Of a stretch of 29,482 nucleotides of DNA, positions 8,461 through 14,369 are shown piece by piece. How positions within the stretch are numbered: position 1 is the first letter of the stretch; every line of letters starts with the position of its first letter. A program made the translations under genes and the position numbers. Source of the stretch: Longibacter sp051155795 (GTDB taxonomy: Bacteria > Bacteroidota > Rhodothermia > Rhodothermales > Salinibacteraceae); the NCBI RefSeq assembly GCF_051155795.1, contig NZ_DAXETW010000137.1:1-29482 (forward strand). The letters run 5' to 3'. The notes beneath the pieces were generated by a model. It did not search any database. It was not told the origin of the DNA and saw only the letters and a program-made list of their open reading frames with translations.

Positions 8461-9120
8461 ATGCAGACGTTCGATACGCCGCCCGCGCGGCCCATTATTT
8501 TCGCGCCGGACATGGTTCGCCTGATCCGAGACGGTGACAAAGTGCAGACCCGTCGCGTCATCACTCCGGCACCGGACCGCGTGCTTCGGATCGATCGCTC
8601 CGCCGCAACGCTCGAGGTGACGGTGCGATGCGCGGGGGAGACGGATCTGCAATCGATCACGGCTCCGCATGCACGGGGGGACGTCCTCTGGGTGCGCGAG
8701 TCGTGGACGGCCTCGTTTTTCGTCGATGGCCGCGAAACCGACTGGGCCGACACCGACACGGACGATCGGTCCGAATCGCGCTGCGCCTCGCTTCGCTACG
8801 AAGCAGATGAGGTGGACATGCCCCGACGACCCGGCGACTGGGTCTCACCGATCTTCATGCCCCGATGGGCGGCACGTCTCGCCATTCGAATCGAGGACGT
8901 CCGCGTCGAACAACTACAGGATCTGAGTGCCTTCGACGTGACGGATGAGGGTCTGCCCCTCCGACCCACGGCCGGAGCGTTACCGGATCGGCTCGATACG
9001 CTGGATGCTCCCCAGGCCGCGTTTCGATCTCGCTGGAACGCTTTTCAGCCGCGGGGCGGGCCAACCTGGGATGACAACCCATGGGTCTGGGTCTTTGCTT
9101 TTACGCCGGGGACTCTCTGA
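8461..9120 (+). CDS. Phage-type ASCH-domain protein
   Basis: A 219-residue protein resembling a family very common in phages and prophages. The ordered hallmarks are all present: PIIFAPDMVRLIRDGDKVQTRRVI at the N-terminus (PUA/ASCH-like beta-barrel strand with the TRR box), GDVLWVRESW around residue 77, a Tyr-containing strand (LRYEAD), SPIFMPRWAARLAIRIEDVRVEQLQD (residues ~130-155), FDVTDEGL, and the C-terminal WDDNPWVWVFAF. ASCH domains are PUA-related and thought to bind RNA or nucleotides, but this subfamily has no settled activity. No other phage genes adjoin it, so in this chromosome it is probably a single acquired gene. It starts at the ATG at 8461 and ends convergent with the gene at 9154-9603, 33 bp away. 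Confidence 0.8.
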   Translation: MQTFDTPPARPIIFAPDMVRLIRDGDKVQTRRVITPAPDRVLRIDRSAATLEVTVRCAGETDLQSITAPHARGDVLWVRESWTASFFVDGRETDWADTDTDDRSESRCASLRYEADEVDMPRRPGDWVSPIFMPRWAARLAIRIEDVRVEQLQDLSAFDVTDEGLPLRPTAGALPDRLDTLDAPQAAFRSRWNAFQPRGGPTWDDNPWVWVFAFTPGTL

Positions 9121-9153
9121 CGATGACCGGCAGCCGGCCGTGCCGAAGGCAGA

Positions 9154-9603
9154 TCAATTCCGAAAGCGAGACTCGTACTGTCCGAACGTCTCCTTGTCCA
9201 TCGCCACCATGACGCGGGTAAGCGCAGCGGCGCGGGGACGAATGGGCTCCTGCTCCGCTGCCGGCTGAGCCTCGGCGCGTTCCGGGGACGGTACGTCGGA
9301 GAGCACACGGGCACGAAGGGCTGTCTTGAGCGGTCCCGCCAGACCCGTCGTTTCCTCCAGGCCGAAGATGACCGCATCCACCGCATGCGTTAACTCCTCG
9401 GGCGTTACCGTCGTCTTCTCGCGTAAGTACGTCACGAAGTCGGGCACAACCCGGTGATCGGGCCACGGACGGTCGTACCGGTCGCAGTATGCCCGAAAGC
9501 ACAGATTCCAGGCAGTAAATATTTCAGCCAGCGGCTCCGGGATGTCGCGACGGCGAGCCGCGAGGGACATGGCTGCTTGAAGGGCCGGATCGGTCGAAGC
9601 CAT
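9154..9603 (-). CDS. Short protein with integrase-type core-binding (SAM-like) domain only
   Basis: A 149-residue protein, started at the ATG at 9603 (MASTDPALQAAMSLAARR); the open frame extends 35 codons further but that part looks non-coding. Residues ~28-85 share a clear pattern with the recombinase-like protein encoded at 7016-7732: both have W-x-L-C-aromatic then YC-x-R, a P..F...LRE stretch, V-T-x-(D/E)-E and A-(V/L)-D-A-V-x-F-x-L. In that protein this block sits where a tyrosine recombinase has its core-binding domain. Here no catalytic domain follows; the remaining ~65 residues are Ala/Pro/Glu-rich and probably disordered. I infer a paralogue reduced to the DNA-binding module. Function is unknown. 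Confidence 0.6.
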   Translation of the reverse strand: MASTDPALQAAMSLAARRRDIPEPLAEIFTAWNLCFRAYCDRYDRPWPDHRVVPDFVTYLREKTTVTPEELTHAVDAVIFGLEETTGLAGPLKTALRARVLSDVPSPERAEAQPAAEQEPIRPRAAALTRVMVAMDKETFGQYESRFRN

Positions 9604-9915
9604 GGCTACGGCGAACGGATCAGTGAGTGTGTTGTAGCGGGACAGTCGATAAGTGCAAACCCTGAGCCAGAACCCTCTGAACCCGCCTGGCACCCACAAA
9701 ACGCACACACCAGGAGAAAACGGCGTCGCGCTGTTTCTTGTTCTTTGAGGTGAGACAGGGGCCTCGTGTCACATGACACAGACGCGAGCCCATCCCCGTC
9801 TTGAGGTTGCCGCAACCCGACACGCACCTGCACCGCAGCCTGCTTTATTCTGACGTGGATGTGACGTGCATTCGGCCCCCTCCGATCGGCACACAGAATT
9901 TCCGGCGACCCGATT
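9604..9915. other. Intergenic region with a 14-bp dyad
   Basis: About 310 bases with no convincing gene, between two minus-strand genes. The only structure I see is the dyad GTGTCA-CA-TGACAC at 9766-9779, which has 6-bp perfect arms and could be a regulator-binding site. No Bacteroidota-type promoter or terminator hairpin stands out. Confidence 0.3.
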
Positions 9916-10212
9916 TTAGACCGGCCGGAACGGTGACGGTTGAACGGCACGGCTGGATTTCGGTCCGCCTTCGGCCCGGGCGGTAAGCTTATCCTCCAGT
10001 TCCGTAACGGTGCGCGCTGTCACCGTCCAGTCGCGCATGACCGCGTGTGCCACGTAGACTTTGTCGCCGAGCGACATGTGGTGCATTAAGACGACCCATC
10101 GGGGCGCCACTTCCGTCTCATCCCACGCGTCCACACCCTCGATCGCGGACCGAATCCGTGCCCGCTCAGCGGCGTCCTGCTGAATGTCTCCCTGGAAATG
10201 AATGATACTCAT
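9916..10212 (-). CDS. Hypothetical protein, 98 aa
   Basis: I do not recognise the family. The start is set at the ATG at 10212 (MSIIHFQGDIQQD) because the bases just upstream on this strand read GGGAGG followed by four bases and the ATG, one of the few strong Shine-Dalgarno sequences in this window. The protein is soluble and mixed alpha/beta (WVVLMHHMSLGDKVYVAHAV, then TVTARTVTELEDKLTARAEG), with a short basic tail. The segment DWTVTARTVTELEDKL resembles domains that feed into an RHH or HicB-like fold, but this is not strong enough to call. No partner toxin gene is adjacent. Confidence 0.6.
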   Translation of the reverse strand: MSIIHFQGDIQQDAAERARIRSAIEGVDAWDETEVAPRWVVLMHHMSLGDKVYVAHAVMRDWTVTARTVTELEDKLTARAEGGPKSSRAVQPSPFRPV

Positions 10213-10500
10213 GTGCCCTCCCTGGACGGTGAAACTCCACCGGACGACGAATGGCGGCGGCACCCGCGGCGCATCGTCGTACATGTCGACGTGCCAACAA
10301 CCCTCGATACACTGATACAAATTTTCAATTTAACGTACATCCAAGGATCGCTGCGGATCCGATGGAGCCGGATAAAAGATGTTGTAACGCGCATTCATCC
10401 TGGAACGCACCCCTTAAGCCGGGGTTGAAACGCATAGACAAGAGACAAACAGCCGCCCCAGGCTGGATATCCGCCCCTCGTGACCTTCGTATCCCTCATC
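10213..10500. other. Divergent intergenic region upstream of the cysteine operon leader
   Basis: Roughly 290 non-coding bases between the 98-aa gene (minus) and the cysteine leader peptide (plus). It is AT-richer around 10310-10345. A small hairpin ACCCC/GGGGT sits at 10409-10425 without a U-tract. The operon promoter must lie here or just downstream, but I could not find a clean -33/-7 pair. Confidence 0.35.
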
Positions 10501-10587
10501 ATGTCGGTTTCTGCGACTTGCTGTTGTTGTATGTCCGGCGTCGGAGGGATCCGTGTGCACATGGCATACGGCTCGGTCAGCGTGTAG
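10501..10587 (+). CDS. Cysteine leader peptide (attenuator uORF) with four consecutive Cys codons
   Basis: A 28-codon reading frame, ATG at 10501 and TAG at 10585-10587, whose codons 7-10 are TGC TGT TGT TGT (10519-10530): M-S-V-S-A-T-C-C-C-C-M-S-G-V. It is followed 27 bases later by an intrinsic terminator that lies before cysM. A run of four Cys codons is rare by chance in 61 or more coding codons, and its position in front of a cysteine biosynthesis operon strongly suggests that it senses charged tRNA-Cys: with scarce cysteine the ribosome stalls and lets transcription proceed. An in-frame GTG at 10480 is an alternative start. No Shine-Dalgarno is visible, as is common here. That the peptide is translated is inference. 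Confidence 0.75.
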   Translation: MSVSATCCCCMSGVGGIRVHMAYGSVSV

Positions 10588-10625
10588 GCTGAACCGTCAT
10601 ATCGCCCCGCCCGTCGCCTCTCCGG
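10541..10625 (+). promoter_or_regulatory. Proposed antiterminator pairing of the cysteine attenuator
   Basis: The segment UCGGAGGG (10541-10548), 11 bases after the last Cys codon, is complementary over 8 bp (two G-U pairs) to CUCUCCGG (10618-10625), which is most of the 5' arm and inner stem of the terminator. A second, overlapping option pairs GGCGUCGG (10537-10544) with CCGUCGCC (10611-10618), with one mismatch. A ribosome stalled on codons 7-10 would leave 10541-10548 free. A separate hairpin (10574-10581 with 10588-10596, one bulge) encloses the leader stop codon and could act as a pause structure. Pairings were found by eye, not by folding. Confidence 0.5.
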
Positions 10626-10648
10626 ATTGCCCGCGAGAGGCGTTTTTT
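10615..10648 (+). terminator. Intrinsic terminator between leader peptide and cysM (attenuator)
   Basis: CGCCTCTC (10615-10622) pairs perfectly with GAGAGGCG (10635-10642); an inner CGG/CCG adds three pairs around an ATTGC loop, with one bulged C. The stem runs straight into TTTTTTG at 10643. It lies 40 bases before the cysM start and no upstream plus-strand gene needs it, so it is best explained as a conditional terminator of the operon leader. Confidence 0.85.
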
Positions 10649-10687
10649 GTTTCGCCCCTCTTCATTCTCGCGCTCGCCGAACGGTCT

Positions 10688-11683
10688 ATGCCTTCTTCAG
10701 ATTCCATCGCCTCGCCTTCCGGTCCCGCCCGGTCCGCGGTCCGCTCCCGACGCAGGCCACGGGCGACCGATGCCACCACGTCTGGGAGCCGTCTGATTGA
10801 GCAAATCGGCAACACGCCGCTGCTCCGACTGGACGCCATCGGACGCGACCTGCCCGACACCGTCTCGCTCTACGCGAAGGCAGAGCATCTGAACCCGGGT
10901 GGATCGGTAAAGGACCGTCCGGCCCTGCGCATGATCGATGACGGCATCGCTGCCGGCGAGCTCACCGGGGACCGGACGCTGATCGACGCTACGAGCGGCA
11001 ACACGGGAATCGCATATGCCATGATCGGGGCGGCGCGGGGTCTATCGATCGCCCTCGCCCTTCCCGAAAACGCCTCGGAGGAGCGAAAGCAGATCCTGAG
11101 AGCGTACGGTGCGAAACTGATCCTCACGGACCCCCTCGAGGGTACGGACGGGGCGCAAGCACGCGTCAAACAGTTCGTCAAGGACCATTCGGACGCCTAT
11201 TTCTACGCGAACCAGTACGACAACGACGCCAACTGGAAAGCGCACTACGACGGTACCGGACGCGAGATTCTCGAGCAAACGGGCGGCCGCGTCACCCACT
11301 TTGTGGCCGGCCTCGGCACCACCGGAACGTTTATGGGCACCACCCGCCGGCTGAAGGAAGAGCGCAGCGACGTTCGCGCGATCGCGATGCAGCCGGATTC
11401 GCCGATGCACGCAATGGAAGGTCTCAAGCACATGGAGACCGCCCGCGTACCCGGTATTTACGTCCCGGAGATAGCGGATGAGCACGTCACGTGCCGAACG
11501 GCGGATGCGATCGACATGACGCGTCGCCTTGCACGTGAGGAGGGGCTCCTCATCGGACCGTCTGGTGGTGCGAACGTGCATGCCGCGCTCCGGATCGCTG
11601 AATCTCTCGATCAGGGCGTCGTGGTCACCATCCTGTGCGATACCGGAACCCGGTACCTCTCGGACGACCTTTTCAGCGACTGA
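10688..11683 (+). CDS. cysM: PLP-dependent cysteine synthase (CysM type)
   Basis: This enzyme makes cysteine from an activated serine, in the CysM branch using sulfide delivered on the CysO thiocarboxylate. The 331-residue protein has a basic ~35-residue N-terminal extension and then the fold type II core: IGNTPLLRL, the PLP-binding lysine in GGSVKDRPA (~K75), the substrate loop TSGNTGIAYA (~102), the phosphate-binding loop GLGTTGTFMG (~208), and C-terminal IGPSGGANVHAAL. By my recollection of M. tuberculosis CysM, its O-phosphoserine-specific Arg220 corresponds to a Lys here (HAMEGLKHMET), so O-phosphoserine is a reasonable but unproven substrate. It is the first gene of the four-gene operon with mec, cysO and moeZ and is preceded by the poly-Cys attenuator. 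The ATG at 10688 is chosen for position after the terminator. Confidence 0.92.
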   Translation: MPSSDSIASPSGPARSAVRSRRRPRATDATTSGSRLIEQIGNTPLLRLDAIGRDLPDTVSLYAKAEHLNPGGSVKDRPALRMIDDGIAAGELTGDRTLIDATSGNTGIAYAMIGAARGLSIALALPENASEERKQILRAYGAKLILTDPLEGTDGAQARVKQFVKDHSDAYFYANQYDNDANWKAHYDGTGREILEQTGGRVTHFVAGLGTTGTFMGTTRRLKEERSDVRAIAMQPDSPMHAMEGLKHMETARVPGIYVPEIADEHVTCRTADAIDMTRRLAREEGLLIGPSGGANVHAALRIAESLDQGVVVTILCDTGTRYLSDDLFSD

Positions 11684-11728
11684 GCAACCCCGACCGTCCC
11701 CCGTTCTTCATCCGAAACCCGTGTCTCC

Positions 11729-12151
11729 ATGATTGCCTCCCCATCTGTGATTCAGGCCATCCGCGACCACGGCGCCAGCGCGTACCCGGAAGAAGGATGC
11801 GGCTTTTTGGTCGGCACCGTTGACGACAGTGGCACAAACCGCGTCTCACGCGTCCGCCGTGTGGCCAACCGCAACACCGAGAACCGCGAGCGGCGCTATG
11901 AAATCACGCCGGACGACTACCGCGCCGCAGCGGAGGAAGCCGCTGGAGACGGTCTGGATGTCGTCGGCTTCTACCACTCGCACCCCGACCATCCGGCCGA
12001 ACCCTCGGAGACGGACCTTGCGGACGCCACGTTTCCCGGCTACACCTATGTGATCGTTTCGATCGACGACGGGACGCCGGATGACCTTACCGCCTGGTCG
12101 CTGGCGCCCGACCGCTCCCGGTTCCAACCGGAAGAGGTCAGACTCATCTAA
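11729..12151 (+). CDS. mec: JAMM/MPN+ metalloprotease of the CysO pathway (Mec)
   Basis: Mec is the zinc peptidase that clips the newly made cysteine from the C-terminus of CysO. The 140-residue protein has a full JAMM signature: the catalytic Glu in PEEGCGFLVG (residues 20-29), H83-S-H85 in GFYHSHPDHP, ten residues later D96 in PSETDLADA, with S93 in the expected site. Length is that of the bacterial stand-alone JAMM proteins. It starts at the ATG at 11729, 45 bp after cysM, and lies 72 bp before cysO. The pairing with a MoaD-like carrier, a cysteine synthase and an E1-like enzyme makes the Mec role much more likely than other JAMM functions. Confidence 0.92.
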   Translation: MIASPSVIQAIRDHGASAYPEEGCGFLVGTVDDSGTNRVSRVRRVANRNTENRERRYEITPDDYRAAAEEAAGDGLDVVGFYHSHPDHPAEPSETDLADATFPGYTYVIVSIDDGTPDDLTAWSLAPDRSRFQPEEVRLI

Positions 12152-12223
12152 CCGACCGCATCACGGCAATAATCCTTGCCTCGAGCACTCGAGCCTCTCC
12201 TTTTAATCGATCATCCTCGCATC

Positions 12224-12517
12224 ATGCCTGACACACAGACCCGTACCGCGACCGTCCGCATCCCTACGCCGCTCCGTTCCTATACGGACGGCCACGCAAG
12301 CGTTGACGCTACGGGCACGACCGTTTCCGACGTACTGTCGGACCTCGTTCAGCAGTATAGCGACCTTGAGTCCAATCTATATACAGAGGACGGTACGCTA
12401 CGGCAGTTCGTAAACATCTACGTCAACGACGACGACATCCGTTACCTCGAGGGTCCCGACACGAACGTCGAGGATGGAGACGAAGTGTCGATCGTGCCCT
12501 CCATCGCCGGTGGGTGA
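12224..12517 (+). CDS. cysO: Sulfur-carrier protein CysO (ThiS/MoaD-like)
   Basis: A 97-residue ubiquitin-fold sulfur carrier ending in SIAGG; the C-terminal Gly-Gly is adenylated and converted to a thiocarboxylate that supplies sulfur for cysteine. The block QFVNIYVNDDDIRYLEG and the tail DEVSIVPSIAGG closely match what I recall of mycobacterial CysO rather than MoaD or ThiS. The protein is strikingly acidic. It starts at the ATG at 12224; the frame is open upstream, but this start fits the family. Its stop is 49 bp before the moeZ start. Confidence 0.93.
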   Translation: MPDTQTRTATVRIPTPLRSYTDGHASVDATGTTVSDVLSDLVQQYSDLESNLYTEDGTLRQFVNIYVNDDDIRYLEGPDTNVEDGDEVSIVPSIAGG

Positions 12518-12566
12518 TCGGACCCTCCCTCTGCTCGACCCTTCTGAATACGCCTCTGCTTCCCTC

Positions 12567-13781
12567 ATGGCTTCCCATTCTTCATCTAATGCCGGTGCCA
12601 CCGTCGCCCCGCCCCGGGCGCCGGACCTGTCCACCGACGAGTTGCAGCGGTACAGCCGCCATCTCACGCTCCCCGAATTCGGTCGCGAAGGACAAGAGAA
12701 ACTGAAGGCCGCATCCGTCCTGCTGGTCGGAGCCGGCGGCCTCGGCTCTCCCGCCGCGACCTATCTCGCCGCCGCGGGTGTGGGTAAGATTGGGCTGGTT
12801 GACTTCGACCGCGTCGAGGCCTCCAACCTGCAGCGACAGATCCTCTACAGCACGAGTGACGTCGGTCGCCCGAAACTGGAGGCCGCGCGGGAGCGGCTGA
12901 CCGATCTGAACCCGCACGTCGAGATCGAAACCCACGACGTGCGCCTGACCAGCGACAACGCGCTGGATATCATCGACCCGTATGACGTCGTTGCCGACGG
13001 AACGGACAATTTTCCGACGCGCTACCTCGTGAACGATGCGTGCGTGATGACGGGCACGCCGAATGTCTATGCCTCCATCTTTCGGTTCGAGGGACAGGTC
13101 TCGGTGTTCGCCACGGAGGACGGCCCGTGCTACCGCTGTCTGTACGAAGAGCCGCCGCCGCCCGGCCTCGTGCCGTCGTGCGCCGAAGGCGGCGTCCTCG
13201 GCATCCTGCCCGGATTCATCGGGACGCTTCAGGCGACCGAAGTAATCAAGCTTATCACGGGCATCGGCAACCCGCTCATCGGCCGACTCCTCATGGTCGA
13301 CGCCCTCGAGATGAACTTCCGCACCCTCAACGTGCAGAAGAACGACGATTGCCCCGTGTGCAGTGACAACCCGACGCAGACGGAACTGATCGACTACGAA
13401 GCATTTTGCGGTATTCCGTCTTCCGATTCTTCCCAAAATGGCACCGACGACGTGAGCCAGATCCCCGAAATTTCCGTTCAGGACCTCAAGCAGCGCCGCG
13501 ACGACGGTGACGCGCCGTTCTTGCTCGACGTGCGAAAGCCGCACGAGGCAGATATCGCGGATATCGGCGCGGACCAACTCATTCCGCTGGACGAACTGGA
13601 AGATCGGCTCGATGAGATGGACGCCGAACCGGGATCAGAAGTCGTCGTCCACTGCCGTTCGGGTGGACGCTCCGCGAAGGCAACCGAGTTTCTCCGGAAG
13701 AAGGGCTTCGATGCGAAGAATCTGGCCGGCGGTACGCTGGCGTGGAGTGATGAGGTTGACGACTCTGTCGCCAAGTATTGA
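12567..13781 (+). CDS. moeZ: MoeB/ThiF-type adenylyltransferase fused to rhodanese (MoeZ-like)
   Basis: This protein adenylates the sulfur carrier's C-terminus and then transfers sulfur from its rhodanese Cys. The 404-residue product carries an E1-like domain (residues ~20-280): YSRHLTLPEFGREGQEKL, the nucleotide loop VGAGGLGS (~54-61), VDFDRVEASNLQRQ, GTDNFPTRYLVND, zinc ligands C188-x-x-C191 and C262-x-x-C265, and the conserved C205 (SCAEGGVLG). A rhodanese domain follows (~300-400) with LLDVRKPHE and the active-site loop HCRSGGRS, Cys363. This is the architecture of mycobacterial MoeZ, which activates CysO. I start it at the ATG at 12567; an earlier in-frame ATG at 12474 would overlap cysO. 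It is the last gene of the operon. Confidence 0.92.
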   Translation: MASHSSSNAGATVAPPRAPDLSTDELQRYSRHLTLPEFGREGQEKLKAASVLLVGAGGLGSPAATYLAAAGVGKIGLVDFDRVEASNLQRQILYSTSDVGRPKLEAARERLTDLNPHVEIETHDVRLTSDNALDIIDPYDVVADGTDNFPTRYLVNDACVMTGTPNVYASIFRFEGQVSVFATEDGPCYRCLYEEPPPPGLVPSCAEGGVLGILPGFIGTLQATEVIKLITGIGNPLIGRLLMVDALEMNFRTLNVQKNDDCPVCSDNPTQTELIDYEAFCGIPSSDSSQNGTDDVSQIPEISVQDLKQRRDDGDAPFLLDVRKPHEADIADIGADQLIPLDELEDRLDEMDAEPGSEVVVHCRSGGRSAKATEFLRKKGFDAKNLAGGTLAWSDEVDDSVAKY

Positions 13782-13824
13782 CCGGCTCGCTCACCGGGCA
13801 TCCACACCCGATGGCATGAGAAAA

Positions 13825-13873
13825 GCCGCCGACCCTGAGGACATGCCTCCAGGGTCGGCGGCCTTATTTGTTT
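13825..13873 (+). terminator. Strong intrinsic terminator after moeZ, possibly bidirectional
   Basis: GCCGCCGACCCTG (13825-13837) pairs perfectly over 13 bp with CAGGGTCGGCGGC (13850-13862); AGG/CCT can extend it inward past a bulge. The plus-strand tail is CTTATTTGTTT. On the minus strand the stem is followed by TTTTC, so it may also stop transcripts of the convergent lipoprotein gene at 13922-14326. Confidence 0.92.
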
Positions 13874-13921
13874 CTCCGCGTAACGCGACTGGCTGGATCG
13901 CACATTAGCAGGCCTGCCGCT

Positions 13922-14326
13922 TCAGGGTGTTGCAACGCTGAGCACACGCGCTTTGGCGACCGGGTAGTCCACGTTGAGCGGACCACGGAACGTCTTTTCG
14001 CTGTTGGCCGGCACATTCTCGACCTCAATCATCGTCGTTCCGACGCGAGCACCGGTCGCGTCGTACAAACCGACGTCGACCTGGACGATCGACACCGCCT
14101 TTGCATTGTTGTTGATCAGCGTGCCGCTGAACGACCGTTCGCCCGTCTCTTGAATCGTGACCAGGCGCGGGTTCGAGACGTCAAGCTTGCTGGCCGAGAC
14201 GTCCCGGGCGTCGGAGTTGTTGCAGCCAACCGCCAACGAGCCGATCACGAGCAGACAGACGATCAGAAGCGCTCGACGTGCCACAAAGCGGGCAAAACGA
14301 GCGGTGCTACGGGATACTGCGTCCAT
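13922..14326 (-). CDS. FxLYD-domain lipoprotein
   Basis: A 134-residue predicted lipoprotein. A basic start (MDAVSRSTARFARFVARRA) precedes a hydrophobic stretch (LLIVCLLVIGSLAVGC) ending in a lipobox-like LAVGC at about residue 35. The mature part is a single FxLYD-type beta-sandwich: ERSFSGTLINNNAKAVSIVQ, VDVGLYDATGARVGTT, VENVPANSEKTFRG. FxLYD domains are extracellular modules of unknown ligand. The ATG at 14326 is the natural start. It is 43 bp downstream of valS on the same strand and could be read from the valS transcript; transcription probably ends at the hairpin at 13825-13862. Confidence 0.75.
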   Translation of the reverse strand: MDAVSRSTARFARFVARRALLIVCLLVIGSLAVGCNNSDARDVSASKLDVSNPRLVTIQETGERSFSGTLINNNAKAVSIVQVDVGLYDATGARVGTTMIEVENVPANSEKTFRGPLNVDYPVAKARVLSVATP

Positions 14327-14369
14327 AGGGTGGAAACCGTTTAACGAATAAGGATCGGGGACCGGTACG

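Noticed and set aside
9659..9690. Possible short heptamer array (minus strand GTTCAGA-GGGTTCTGG)
   Set aside because: Only about two irregular units, out of register; too little to call compared with the true array at 20774.
9766..9779. GTGTCA-CA-TGACAC dyad as an FNR/CRP-type operator
   Set aside because: The arms do not fit TGTGA-N6-TCACA, and it is the only copy I see; left as an unassigned dyad.
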